Source: Pteria penguin
Lineage: Eukaryota > Mollusca > Bivalvia > Pterioida > Pteriidae
DNA: 64,000 nucleotides
Assembly: GCA_035048485.1 (NCBI GenBank)
Contig: CM068587.1
Coordinates: 23,351,034-23,415,033 of the forward strand
Direction of reading: 5' to 3'
In this document: positions 41,018-53,410 of the stretch, piece after piece
Layout: every line of letters begins with the position of its first letter
How positions within the stretch are numbered: the stretch's first letter is position 1
Position numbers and translations under genes: made by a program
The notes under the pieces: model-generated
The model's database searches: none
What the model was told of the DNA's origin: nothing
Seen by the model: only the letters and a program-made list of their open reading frames with translations

Positions 41018-41673
41018 AGCCTTATTCACAAAGAATCATGAGATTTGTTGTAAGTTTTCTCGTAAGTTTGCACTTACAAGTACTCTTAAGTTATATTCAC
41101 AGAAGTGGTAGTAGTTCTAAGTTTTCTCGTAAATATTTTGATCATAAAGTTACGACTTTTGCACATGGCTCTGACTTTTTATCAAAATCTTCAATTTTAT
41201 TAGTATATCCGTATTTTACATTTCCCAAGCAGACAATAATATGTTACACTGGTTGGACACCTATGCACAGTTGACCATAGTAAATTATGTCTCAGGACTG
41301 ATTTTCAGACCCAAATTACAATATTTTCTACCTTATAGAATGTTATACAAAATTTTGCATTGCATATAGAAGGTAATGTATATTAACACAAATCATTTAT
41401 GTTGAACATACTTAGGGGCTGATATTATTGAGAAAAAAGAAAATATGCCTCTTTCATTTTAACGTAGACGAGTCTATGATGATATTACGTCATTTGTACA
41501 CTTAAGATTATACTTACGCCAAAAACTTAAAGTTAAGTGAGGGTCAAGGCACACATAAAGTTACAACTAATTTTAGTCTTAACTTGAGTTTAAGAATCTT
41601 TGTGAATACGGTCAAACTCGTAAGTTTACACGCATGGCAAATTGTAGTCGTAAGTTTTTTTGTGAATAAGGCT
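41018..41673. mobile_element. TIR element with AGCCTTATTCACAAA ends, 656 bp
   Basis: Starts AGCCTTATTCACAAAGAATC and ends TTTTTTTGTGAATAAGGCT, inverted repeats of about 15 bp. CTTTGTGAATACGG, a third diverged end, occurs inside at about 41600. CGTAAGTTT and its reverse occur many times. A TA lies just outside each end, allowing a TA target duplication. No transposase. Confidence 0.7.
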
Positions 41674-43533
41674 ACTGAAATGGAAAAAGGAAAACATAAA
41701 TAAAACATAGTGAAATGCAATTTATGGGGTTTGAAATGGGTTTATTTCAATACCTTTTTTATTCTAATGTGTTTAGTTTGTATTAATTTTTGTTATGTTT
41801 GCAAAGTGTTGTGTAAGTTGAATTTTGTAGGAATATCTTAATTTAATACTATTATTTGGTTGCAGGGTAGAAATAATTTTGATTTAACTTTTAGAACTAC
41901 ATCGGTAACTAAAAGCAAGAGTACATGTGTTCTTTGCAAAAGTAATTAGAAAACTGAATACAGATTGCAGTATTAATAATATACAAGACATGTATATTAT
42001 TCAAACAATTTTAGCTGGAGTGAAACTAACTTTTCAAAAAGTACATGGTACATATGCCTTATTCTTAAGGGAGGTGTATTTATTCACTGAATACAAAGAA
42101 GCAGACTTATTGTATCTGAATTCTAGAAATTTGAGTGCATAGTTATAAAATCTTATCTATTTTTAATTCAATCGAAAGTAATAAACTTTTCAGGTAGATA
42201 TTTCAGCTTTATATTTAGGTGTTTTAAGTATCATTATTATCTAATACTATTCCATGAATTCATGAATAAATGTCATGTGTTCAAGAATATGTATGTGTCC
42301 ATCTGCCATGTATATAGGAGTATTAATATGTCATGCAATTCTTGGTACAGTAATATATAAGACCACTGCATGTTTCAAATATAACAAAGACTTAATTCAT
42401 ATAATCACACTTTGTTGTGAAGTGGGAAAATACTGTTTGCAGTATAACTGCTGTTACTGCTCAGTACATGTATATAATATTAATGTTGGTTGTATGAAGT
42501 GATTTGTAAATATAATGCTGTTGTAAACATTATGTAAACAACCATTGGGGTAAAGTGAAAGGGAATTCTATGTACTGTGCATTAATTGAAATATGGCAGA
42601 ATTTTGTAGTGCAATTCAATTGTACAAATAAGCTATTAATTATTTAATTTTTTGATTTTAGGTTTATACTTTTCAGATTTATATTTTATCATAGAGACTA
42701 TATATTTTATTTTTTTCATTATTTCATTTATTATTATTACATGATATACTATATCTCATTCTGATACAGCTGTTTTCACTTCAAAAAAGCTGAGAAAAAT
42801 GATTTCTTTTCATCTCTGTAAATACATCAGCTTTTGGGCTTTTGGTTTTTTTTTTTAATAAATCTTTAACTTGATACATGCAATATAAGAACATTTTAAA
42901 ATTGGTCTTAGTTTATGAAAATATATGAGATGTGTGTACCAAGGCCCATGCAAAAAAAAATTTCATACATCAGCTTTTCAGACATGAAAATAAAACCATT
43001 TTTTCTTTCCTGTTATCTTTGGGAAAAAACTAGAGTATATATATTTTAACTTGTTTCGTAAATGCAAAGTCAAAGAGATATTAATAGAGGAGAATATAGA
43101 CGACTGTTTAGAGAATGCTCAGGACTTTTCTGAATGAAATTTTCTTCTTACATGTATCTTGTTATAAATATATGAGAAAAGAAAAGTACAAATTGAGTGT
43201 GCAGATCTTTTCATTGGTGTTTTTTTTTAATTTACAAGTAAATGTTTTTTGTCAAACATTTAAAATAAAAGCTATTGTGATGTATTTGAGGTACAGTTAA
43301 TTGATACACAAATATGTATGTTTGTGAATTTTCAAAAGTGTATTATTTTTGTATTACTTGCAGAGCATAGTGGCAGAGAAGCATCACATTGTTCATTTAT
43401 GTGTCCATCTTCATCCATTAAAGTGAAGTGCAGCATTAGCGGCATCATCAAGCTATATCTGATACACCTTTGATTTAAACCTGTCTTGGGAAGTAATACA
43501 TGCATTCCTTGGTACATGACTCTAGTATTTAAT
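41674..43533. other. Downstream of DESI2, no gene seen
   Basis: Very AT-rich sequence that could be a long DESI2 3' UTR or intergenic DNA. Chance open frames (41927-42142, 42275-42502, 43115-43300, 43332-43517) show no recognisable domain. Confidence 0.35.
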
Positions 43534-43690
43534 ACCTATATAGAGAGGATTATCTTTTATGATAATCCTCATATATAGGTATGAGAATATACATTTATAG
43601 GTATGACAATATACATTTATAGGTATGACAATATACATGTATAAGTTTAACAATATACATGATATATAGGTATGTTCATGTATCTGTACA
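43534..43690. repeat. Hairpin followed by 22-bp tandem repeats
   Basis: ACCTATATAGAGAGGATTAT (43534) pairs with ATAATCCTCATATATAGGT (to 43580) around a 6-base T-rich loop. The TATAGGTATGA + CAATATACATT unit then repeats at 22-bp spacing about four times. Confidence 0.8.
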
Positions 43691-43811
43691 AGTTTGGTTG
43701 CCTAGATTTATTGCTACATGTTCATTTACTTCTCTGGACATGATCTTCAAAATTTTAGTATGATGACCATCTACATTTATGGGTATGAACATTGATCTTA
43801 AAAGGTTCAAT

Positions 43812-43814
<3 letters not shown>

Positions 43815-43904
<90 letters not shown>
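43815..43904. repeat. (TA)n microsatellite, 45 repeats
   Basis: Uninterrupted 90-base AT alternation. Ile-Tyr open frames on the minus strand are artefacts. Confidence 0.98.
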
Positions 43905-43907
<3 letters not shown>

Positions 43908-44754
43908 TAATGTGTGATCATCTTCATATGTACATATAGTTTTACCTACATATGGAGTTATAATCATCATACAGGTATGTTTATCTACGTTGATGATTCA
44001 TCTGCTGCTCTGGTCATCTACAGATATAAATGTTGCATATCTTACCTCATAATTCTGAATGTTTTCTGAATGTGTGTGATGTTGATAATGAATCTCAGGA
44101 GTACTGTGTTTTGTTTAAGTGTAATTCATTTTTATTAAGTAAAAAGTTGTTTTTCATAATAGAAATGATTTAAATGTGTGAAGTATTAATACCCTGTATA
44201 TGTAATCAATCACACTGTGATTGTTTTAGTGTTTTAGTGCATTGAATAGATATTAAAGCTCCAGTTCTCTGGGTTTATCATTATTCCTTCACTTCTGCAA
44301 TTAAAAGCTGTTTCAGACTTCCATTTACTTTCATATTATTGTCTAAAGGTCATTTATGATATTTGCAAAGGAAATAAATAAAGAATTGATATTGTGTCCA
44401 ATAATTCTTTGTATGTATATTTGCTTTTATTTTGATCTCTATTTTCTGTTTTGTTAGGTACCAAAATGTACTAGTTTACAAATCATTGGTCTTAATAAGC
44501 ATCATATGCTAAGCTTGATTTCTACCTTCTTCATCTTTTAAACAATTATATGGTGTCTAATGCATACAAGGCATTTATACATAATCTGATTGTTGAAAAG
44601 TTATTTTAGATTAACATTTGAATTTGTAGACATACAGAGTGTTTAATAGTAGTAACATATAATAATTCAGTAGTATGGTTTCATTTAATACATTGAAGAA
44701 GAAACATGGATACTCATCTAACGATGACAGTAATTAATACAGCCTCGTTTTATA

Positions 44755-45085
44755 AGGGGGTGCCCCATAGTAATCACTCTGTCCACCGATCTGTCTGTCC
44801 GTCAGCAAAAACTTTAACATTGGCCATATCTAATACACTGTCACAGGTAGAGCTTTCATCTTTGGCATGTGTGTTCCTTATGACAAGACCTTTCTGTTGT
44901 TACCAAAATTTTTTTTCATGTGGCCTTGACGGTGGCCTTTGATCTGCATTTGAAACACTTTAATATTGACATTAACTATTAAACTGTTAGAGGTGGGGCT
45001 TTCATATTTGGCATCTAGTTCTTTATGACAAGACCTTTCTGCTGGTACCAAATTAAAGTCAAGGTCATGGTGACTTTATCAGTTT
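44755..45085 (+). repeat. Dispersed repeat family D, two internal cycles
   Basis: CTTTAACATTGGCCATATCT ... GGTAGAGCTTTCATCTTTGG ... CTTATGACAAGACCTTTCTG repeats about 160 bp later as AATATTGACATTAACTATTA ... GGGGCTTTCATATTTGG ... CTTTATGACAAGACCTTTCT. It ends with GTCAAGGTCATGGTGAC. Inverted relative to 21300-22075. Confidence 0.65.
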
Positions 45086-45290
45086 TCTGGTTTTGTTTCA
45101 TTATTTTGAAATATATTGAAATTATATTTGGAATATTTCAAATGATGTTAAATATTGCTTATAAATACAACTGTTTTCATAAACAGATCATTAAGATATG
45201 TTCATTTATCACAAATAAAGTAAGTTTTTAAAGTCTTTTAATGTCTCGGTTTTATTTAAAAGCATTGCATAAAGAATTTCCAGCTTTTTT

Positions 45291-46965
45291 AGCTCACCTG
45301 AGCAGAAGGCTCAGGTGAGCTATTGTGATCAATCGTGTCTGTCATTAACTTTTTACATTTTCCACTTCTTCTGCAGAACAGCTGAACAGAATTTGATGAA
45401 ACTTGGTATGCATGAAGTACTCATGGCCCCCTACAAGTGTTGTTGTTTTTCATCCAGATCCGTCAACAGGTAGTGCCAACACAGGCAAAAGTAGGTCACA
45501 GAGGGTATCCTCCTTTGACAAACTTCTTCTTCAGACTGGGGGCATACAGAGGCAAACTGAATGCATAGGAATGATTTAGATGGATGTGTGAAGAAGTGTT
45601 GTTATTTTTGGTTCTGTTCTGAAATCAAATTTTTGATGTTTTTTCAACATTTATTTGGACTTAGTAATTTCAATGCAGAAAAGTGTCATGTTTTTTTTTT
45701 CAGTTGATTGATAATGATGATTTCTTATGGACTACTTTGATCATAATTATGGAAAAGAATATTATTGTGAAAGAATTTTGTCAATATCTCAAGTTTTGGA
45801 TTTTTATGAATTTTTTAAGACTTCCAAAACAAAAAAGGGGGGGGGATTGGCCATTTTTCACATTTTCAACTTTTTCTGCAAAACTTTTAATAAACAGACT
45901 TTAATAAATCTTGGGAGAAATAAATCACTTATGATCCCCTTCAAATTCTGTCAATTTCATCCAGACTTGTTTACAGGTGGCGCCACCACAGTCAAAAGTA
46001 TGTCACAAAAGAGTACCTCCTTTGACAATCTTCTTCTTCATACTGGCTGTAGGCAGAGACAAACAGAATGCATAGAAATGATCTAGAGGCATGAGTAAAG
46101 AAGTCTTGTCATTTTGGTTCCCTTTCAAAATCAGATTTTAGAAAATTTTTCGACATTGTTTTGGACTTGGTGATTTCAATGCAGAAAAGTATCATATTTC
46201 CTAGCTAATTCATAATGATGATTTCTTATGGACTATTTTGATCATAATTATGGTAAGAAATGTTATTCTGAAAGAATTTTGTGAATATCTCAATTTTTGG
46301 ATTTTCTATGAATTTGTTAAGACTTCCAAATGAGGGTGTATAGGCACAATTCTTCACATTTTTAACTTCTGCTGTTATACTACATGAAAGATTTTAATAA
46401 GACATGGTATACATGAAGTACTATAGGTCCTCTATCAATTTTTACATTTCATCTAAATTGGTCAACAGATGGTGCCTCCATGTCTGAAAAATAGGTCTCA
46501 CATTGGTACATATACCACTTGGTAATTAAAATATGGAGAGTAGCAGTTCAAGTCAAGCGGTGGTCAAATTTTTTTTTCATTTCTTTACACATCTTAGTAA
46601 GTTTTTAGATATTTCTCAGCACTCATCATATGAAATTAGGCCATTTTAAGTTGGATCTGGACAATATTTGAAACAATTGTTGTTCATGACCTAGACTTGA
46701 AATCGGTCAACAAAAGGCCCCACCTAAAAAAATATGACAAATGTGTTGCCCTGAATCACATCTTGCAGAGACAAAGCAAATGCTTAATATCACAATCACC
46801 AGAATGGATGTGCAAGAAACTGTTGTTGTTTTTTATTCTGGTCTGAAATAAAATTTGACATATTTTCAACATTTGTGTTGACTTAGTCACAGTAATGCAA
46901 AAATAAATAGCTTCTTCCTTCCTGCATGACTGATAATCTGGGTACTCAGGTGAGCGATATAGGCC
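45291..46965 (+). mobile_element. Long non-coding element with GCTCACCTGAGC hairpin start and internal ~500-bp repeats
   Basis: Begins with a perfect hairpin AGCTCACCTGAGC / GCTCAGGTGAGCT (45291-45321). It ends near ACTCAGGTGAGCGATATAGG + CCCTCTTGTT (46948-46975). Two to three internal cycles share CCTCCTTTGACAA, CTTCTTCTTCA, ATGCATAGAAATGAT and GATGATTTCTTATGGACTA (45718 and 46215). Open frames at 45683-46086 cross these cycles without conserved motifs. Sequences of this type are abundant in bivalve genomes; the class is unclear. Confidence 0.7.
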
Positions 46966-47401
46966 CTCTTGTTCACATTCCTGTATGTTGTTCATATTAT
47001 ACTTATTGTGTGAAAATAGATAACTCGGTATATGTTGGTCCATACTCGCAGTCAATGAGCATATCACGATATTGATAAAAGATCATGTGGCCAAGATCCT
47101 GTGGCACAACGTATTTGCATTGGGTATCTGACCAGCATGTTGTTTACCATGATCCCAAATATGAGGTCTGATAATGATAGAAAGTCATGTGACCAAAGTC
47201 AAGGTCACTAGATTCTAGTGTCCAAATTCTCTCATGTTTTGCTTGTAATTGATTGATATTGGAATTGAAAGCTAATTTTCAATGCCCTTTATCCAAGAAT
47301 GTCACTGAGGTTTATGTCATCGATGTACTATTGATAAAATATAAAACTGTTGTTCAATCATTAGTTCTATGCTTCAAATTATATAATATATAACCCTAGA
47401 C
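46966..47401. other. Intergenic, no gene seen
   Basis: AT-rich sequence with scattered TCAAGGTCACTAG-like repeat remnants (about 47200). Nothing coding recognised. Confidence 0.3.
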
Positions 47402-47407
47402 CATGAC

Positions 47408-47686
47408 GATTGATTGATTGATTTTTGTTTAACGTCACACCACAAATATTTTACATACATGTATATGGTGACGGCATCTGCCTGATGCAAGGCATACAAA
47501 TTTTGACCTTTACAATGGACCCACCCGAAGCAGTGAGGGATCTTTAACGTGCCATGCATACCATGACACGGGGCATCGGCTTTTACTGTCTCATCCGAAA
47601 GACAGAACACCGGCATGACCAGAGAGGGACTCGAACCCCGTCCTCCCGATCAGGAGGCAAGCGCAACACCAGTAGGCCACATTGGG
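47408..47686 (-). mobile_element. tRNA-derived SINE (family A), best-preserved copy
   Basis: Flanked by CATGAC on both sides (47402-47407, 47687-47692). On the minus strand the head has A box TGGCCTACTGG and B box GGTTCGAGTCC about 35 bases apart. The body includes GACAGTAAAAGCCGATGCCC, CCCTCACTGCTTCGGGTGGG and GGCAGATGCCGTCACCATAT, and it ends in an ATCAATCAATC tail. No tRNA fold closes, so it is not a tRNA gene. Confidence 0.9.
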
Positions 47687-48089
47687 CATGACAAATATCA
47701 AGGAAATTTTTAATAAATTCATGTATGTACAATGAATATTGGGGTTAACAACCCTCCATCCTGGCCACCTGTTTTGATTCAATTGCGATGCAACTCTGTG
47801 ATTGTGTACAACTTCCATTCATTTCTACATTTACATGCAAGACAAATGTCAGTATTGGAAAGTATTATGGGTTTCATTTTTTGTATGCAAGAAGATTAAC
47901 TTTATCATTTTGTTTTTATTTACCCATTACCTATTATAATCATTGTTATGAATATAGAAATGCAATGGTGGAAATTTAACTGAGAGAAGCAGCACACTGA
48001 ATTATACAACAATTTGATGAGTTTGAAATTGAAAACTTAATTTATCGCCAGCAATTAATTTCTCAACTATAGCAAATCCCACTCCAGTG

Positions 48090-51000
48090 CAAAGTAGACC
48101 AACACAAAAGCCAAACCCCCTTTATAGCTAGGTAGACTAGCCAACAACCAATCCTCCTTTATAGCTAGGTAAATGAAGACAACAGTCATTCCCCCTTTAT
48201 AGCTAGGTAAATGAAGACAACAGCCAATCCCCCTTTATAGCCAGGTAAATTAAGATAACCAATTCCCCTTTATAGCTAGGTAAATGAAGACATCAGCCAA
48301 TACCCTTTTATAGCGAGGTAAACAAAGACAACAGCCAATCCCGCTTTAAACCTAGGTAAATGAAGACAACAGTCAATCTCCCTTTATAGCTAGGTAAATG
48401 AAGACAACAGCCAATACCCTTTTATAGCTAGGTAAATGAAAACAACAACCAATCCCCCATTATAGTTACAAATCCAATCCCAATCCCCCTTTATAGCTAG
48501 GTAGACTAGCCAACAACCAATCCTCCTTTACAGCTAGGTAAATGAAGACAACAGTCAATCCTCCTTTATAGCTAGGTAAATGAAGACAACAGCCAATCCC
48601 CCATTATAGTTAGGTAGACGAAGATGACAGCCAATCCCCCTTTATAGCTAGGTAAATTAAGATAACCAATTCCCCTTTATAGCTAGGTAAATGAAGACAT
48701 CAGCCAATACCCTTTTATAGCTAGGTAAACAAAGACAACAGCCAATCCCACTTTAAACCTAGGTAAATGAAGACAACAGTCAATCTTCCTTTATAGCTAG
48801 GTAAATGAAGACAACAGCCAATACCCTTTTATAGCTAGGTAAATGAAAACAACAACCAATCCCCCTTTATAGCCAGGTTAATGAAGACAACCAATTCCCC
48901 TTTATATCCAGGTAAATGAAGACAACAGCCAATCCACCTTTATAGCTAGGTAAATGAAGACATCAGCCAATACCTTTTTATAGCTAGGTAAACAAAGACA
49001 TCAGCCAATCCCACTTTAAACCTAGGTAAATGAAGACAACAGCCAATCCCACTTTATAGCTAGGTAAATGAAGACAACAGCCAATACCCTTTTATAGCTA
49101 GGTAAATGAAGACAACAACCAATCAACCTTTATAGCCAGGTAAATGAAGACAACCAATTCCCCTTTATAGCTAGGTAAACGAAGACAACAGCCAATCCCC
49201 CACACTCCCCATTATAGTTAGGTAGACGAAGATGACAGCCAATCCCCCTTTATAGCCAGGTAAATGAGGACAACCAGTCCCCCTTTACAGCCAGGTAAAT
49301 GAAGAAAACAGCCAATCTCCCTTTACAGCTAGGGAAATGAAGACAACAGTCAAACCCCCATTATAGCTAGGTAGATGAAGACGACAGCCATCCTCCATTA
49401 TAGCTAGGTGAATGAAGACAACCAGTCCCCCTTTATAGCCAGGTAAATGAAGACAACAGCCAATCCCCCATTATAGCTAATAAATGCAGACATCAGCCAA
49501 TCCCCATTTATAGCTAGGTAAATGAAGACAACAGCCAATATCCCTTTATAGCCAAGTAAACAACGACAACAACCAATCCCTCTTTATAGCTTGGTAAATG
49601 AACACAACAGCCAATTTCCCTTTATAGCTAGGTAAATGAAGACAACAACCAATCCCCCTTTATAGCCTGGTAAATGAAGGCAACAGCCAATTCCCCTTTA
49701 TAGCTAGGTAAATGAAGACAACATCCAATCCCCCTTTATAGCCAGGTAAATGAAGACAACATCCAATCCCCCTTTATAGCCAGGTAAATGAAGACAACAA
49801 CCAATCCCCCTTTATAGCCAGGTAAATGAAGACAACAGCCGATCCCCCTTTATAGCTAGGTAAATGAAGACAACAGCCAATCCCCCATTATAGTTAGGTA
49901 GACGAAGATGACAGCCAATCCCCCTTTATAGCTAGGTAAATTAAGATAACCAATTCCCCTTTATAGCTAGGTAAATGAAGACATCAGCCAATACCCTTTT
50001 ATAGCGAGGTAAACAAAGACAAAAGCCAATCCCGCTTTAAACCTAGGTAAATGAAGACAACAGTCAATCTCCCTTTATAGCTAGGTAAATGAAGACAACA
50101 GCCAATACTCTTTTATAGCTAGGTAAATGAAAACAACAACCGATCCCACTTTATAGCCAGGTTAATGAAGACAACCAATTCCCCTTTATATCCAGGTAAA
50201 TGAAGACAACAGCCAATCCACCTTTATAGCTAGGTAAATGAAGACATCAGCCAATACCCTTTTATAGCTAGGTAAACAAAGACAACAGCCAATCCCACTT
50301 TAAACCTAGGTAAATGAAGAGAACAGCCAATCCAACTTTATAGCTAGGTAAATGAAGACAACAGCCAATACCCTTTTATAGCTAGGTTAAAGGAAGACAA
50401 CAACCAATCAACCTTTATAGCCAGGTAAATGAAGACAACCAATTCCCCTTTATAGCTAGGTAAACGAAGACAACAGCCAATCCCCCCATTATAGTTAGGT
50501 AGACGAAGATGACAGCCAATCCCCCTTTATAGCCAGGTAAATGAAGACAACCAGTCCCCCTTTACAGCCAGGTAAATGAAGACAGCAGCCAATCTCCCTT
50601 TACATTTAGGGAAATGAAGAAAACAGCCAACCCCCATTATAGCCAGGCAGATGAAGACGACAGCCATCCTCCATTATAGCTAGGTGAATGAAGACAACCA
50701 GTCCCCCTTTATAGCTAGGTAAATGAAGACAACAGCCAATCCCCCATTATAGCTAGGAAAATGCAGACATCAGCCAATCCCCATTTATAGCTAGGTAAAT
50801 GAAGACAACAGCCAATATCCCTTTATAGCCAAGTAAACAATGACAACAACCAATCCCTCTTTATAGCTTGGTAAATGAACACAACAGCCAATTTCCCTTT
50901 ATAGCTAGGTAAATGAAGACAACAACCAATCCCCCTTTATGGCCTGGTAAATGAAGACAACAGCCAATTACCCTTTATAGCCAGGTAAAGGGGAATTACA

Positions 51001-51485
51001 TCCAATCCCCCTTTATAGCCAGGTAAATGAAGACAACAACCAATCCCCCTTTATAGCCAGGTAAATGAAGACAACAGCCGATCCCACATTATAGCTAGGT
51101 AAATGAAGACAACAGCCAATTCCCCTTTATAACCAGGTAAATGAAGACAACAGCCAATGCCCCTTTATAGCTGGGTAAATGAAGACAACAACCAATCCCC
51201 CTTTATAGCCAGGTAAATGAAGACAACAGCCAACTCTCCTTTATAGCCAGGTAAATGAAGACAACAAACAATCCCCCTTTATAGCCAGGTCAATGAAGAC
51301 AACAACCAATCACCCTTTGTAGCTAGGTAAATAAAGACAACAACCAATCCCCCTTTATAGCCAGGTAAATGAAGATAACAGCCAATTTCCCTTTAAAGCT
51401 AAGTAGACATAGACAACAGCTAATCCCCTTTCATAGCTAACCAGACATAGATAATAGCCAATCTCCATATATAGCTAGGTAGACC
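48090..51485. repeat. Minisatellite, 38-bp unit (with 35-bp variant), about 90 copies, with 1.28-kb higher-order duplication
   Basis: The unit is CCCCTTTATAGCTAGGTAAA + TGAAGACAACAGCCAATC; a 35-bp variant lacks AGC before CAATTC. Shared rare variants show that about 48590-49867 and 49868-51150 are near copies: GGTAAATTAAGATAACC at 48650 and 49934, GGTAGACGAAGATGACAG at about 49221 and 50498, and CCATCCTCCATTATAGCTAG in both. Each unit contains a CCAAT and a TTTATAG motif. Confidence 0.95.
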
Positions 51486-52124
51486 AAGACAATGTAGATC
51501 AAGTGCCTAGTCTAAGAGGCACAACATAACGATCTTATGATTACAATGAAAACCAAACCAGCAAATTCTGGTTAACAGCTTAACATGCTTATGACTGAGC
51601 CACACCCTCGGCTACTTATTTTTCTGAAGACGCTGGATAATATTAACTTTTCAAATATACAGAACAATGACATTGACATTTTCGGTGAATTTATTAGGAT
51701 GTCATTCATAACATAAATCACCATACTCCATACTTAAGTGCACATTCACAAACACATGTGAAAACATATATATATTAATAAACATGTATATCATAAACCA
51801 TATACATGTCTAAAAATAGGTTATAGAACACTAGTGCATGATATGAGAACAAAATTTAGCTATCACCGTGACATAAAGGTCAAATCTATATTAAATATAT
51901 TGTGATAAAATTGAAACTATTCAGACAACCTCGGTATTCTTTAACTGAATGAAGATAAAGTACAGTAGCTTTTACTCTGACAATCATGTGTTACAGCAAT
52001 AAGATCTTATAACAAGACCCAAACCACATTCCAATTTACATAACTTCATACCTAATGGTAAATAAATTGCCAAATAATAAAAATTCCCAGAAGTCAGAAG
52101 TCAAAGAGAAACAAAGGAAACAAG
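51486..52124. other. Intergenic, no gene seen
   Basis: AT-rich sequence between the 38-bp array and a dispersed repeat. No coding or structural feature recognised. Confidence 0.35.
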
Positions 52125-52392
52125 CTGTGCTTGTGAAACACTTATGCCCTTGGTGGCACCAAAGTCCAAAGAGTTATTTTTAGCGTGGAGGTCATTGTCA
52201 AGGTCAAAAGGTCATCTTGGTGTCATTTGAAAGGGTTTCAATAGTTGAGTATGCATGTCAAATATGAAGTCGTTGTCTCTCACGATTCGAAAGTTATAGC
52301 AAAGGTTAAAATTGACAACAGACAGACAAATAAACAAACAGACCGAACAAAAACAATATGCCCCAATCTATCGATCCGGGGCCATAAAAACA
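52125..52392 (-). repeat. Dispersed repeat family C (inverted copy of 10018-10215)
   Basis: Contains GGTCATTGTCAAGGTCAAAA, CATGTCAAATATGAAGTCGT, AAGTTATAGCAAAGGTTAAA and ATATGCCCCAATCTATCGAT, the reverse complements of phrases at 10018-10215. Confidence 0.7.
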
Positions 52393-52924
52393 ACTTGTAA
52401 TAACAACAATGCTACTTCCACAGAATTTAAACTATATGCACTTTCATTAAAGACTCTATTAAATCATAACAATTTCTAATAGAAAAGGAGGTGGAACATA
52501 AAGTGTTGAAGTCACATTTTCTGATCCATTTCAGGGAAACTGATTTTTACCTGTATAACATACAAACAGTAATGTACATATACTTGTCCTAAGCAAAGGT
52601 AGGCACTTTGATTGAAGTACTGCTCTATATTTGACACAATAGCATAAAAGAAATTGGGCAATGATCAATTCAGGGTCACTTTATATATGAACTGTCTCAC
52701 TGAACAATGGAAAAGCAATTAGCATAATTGCTATAGTACATGTAGATACAGGCGAGCACCTCAGTGGTCTTCTGTATTCAATACTGATATGATGTAAAAT
52801 CTTGCATATTTACTTCACAACAAATTCGGTAATACTGATGAATGTTCTCCAAATTAGACCAAACCAATATTTGCATGCATCCTAAATATTTAATATGAAC
52901 ATGTGTTGGTGAAAATTTACCAAT

Positions 52925-53410
52925 ATATAAGCGCCTTTTTTTGGTATTTTCAATTTCTAGTGCTGAGAGATCTTGACCTTTCAGAAATGACCTTGACCTT
53001 TCAACAATAATCTTAAGTGTTCATTAGTTCATATCCCGATGGCAATTACAGGTATGAAGAATGATCAATGCTTTATGATAACCTTTTTTTTTATATTTTA
53101 AGTTCTATTTTCTATGTAGTCCGAGATTCTCTGCCCTTCTCCCACTTTTGATATCGGTGGTTTGTGGGAGAGCGATATCAAAAGTGGGTGAAGGGCAGAG
53201 AATCTCAGACTATTTTCTATGTGACCTCGATTTTTCAAAATTGATCTTATATGACCTTTTTCTGAAAGCTCATATCCCGAGAGGAAATAAACATTTGGGT
53301 GAAGTATGATGATTATGTACTGAAAATTCACTAAAACATATATAAGCCCTTTTTGATATAAAATTGGACAAACAGAAGGACAGACAGCACTACATGTTCC
53401 CTCAAAATTT
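52925..53410. repeat. Dispersed TGACCTTGACCTTTCA repeat, two cycles, hosting a hairpin element
   Basis: ATATAAGCGCCTTTTTTTGG ... GATCTTGACCTTTCAGAAAT ... CATATCCCGATGGCAATTAC, then the cycle repeats after the hairpin with GACCTCGATTTTTCAAAATT ... CATATCCCGAGAGGAAATAA ... ATATAAGCCCTTTTTGATAT. The hairpin at 53117-53212 is inserted in the second cycle. Confidence 0.6.
53117..53212. mobile_element. Hairpin MITE, 96 bp, with perfect 9-bp target duplication
   Basis: TAGTCCGAGATTCTCTGCCC + TTCTCCCACTTTTGATATCG pairs with the right arm at 38 of 40 positions, around a 16-base loop. TTTTCTATG flanks both sides (53108-53116 and 53213-53221). The short minus-strand frame here is not a gene. Confidence 0.88.

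Noticed and set aside
43676..43970. Ile-Tyr repeat open frames
   Set aside because: Artefacts of the (TA)n microsatellite; the same holds for the frame at 32263-32466.
45683..46086. Overlapping frames of 73 and 119 codons
   Set aside because: They cross internal cycles of the noncoding GCTCACCTGAGC element and show no conserved motif.
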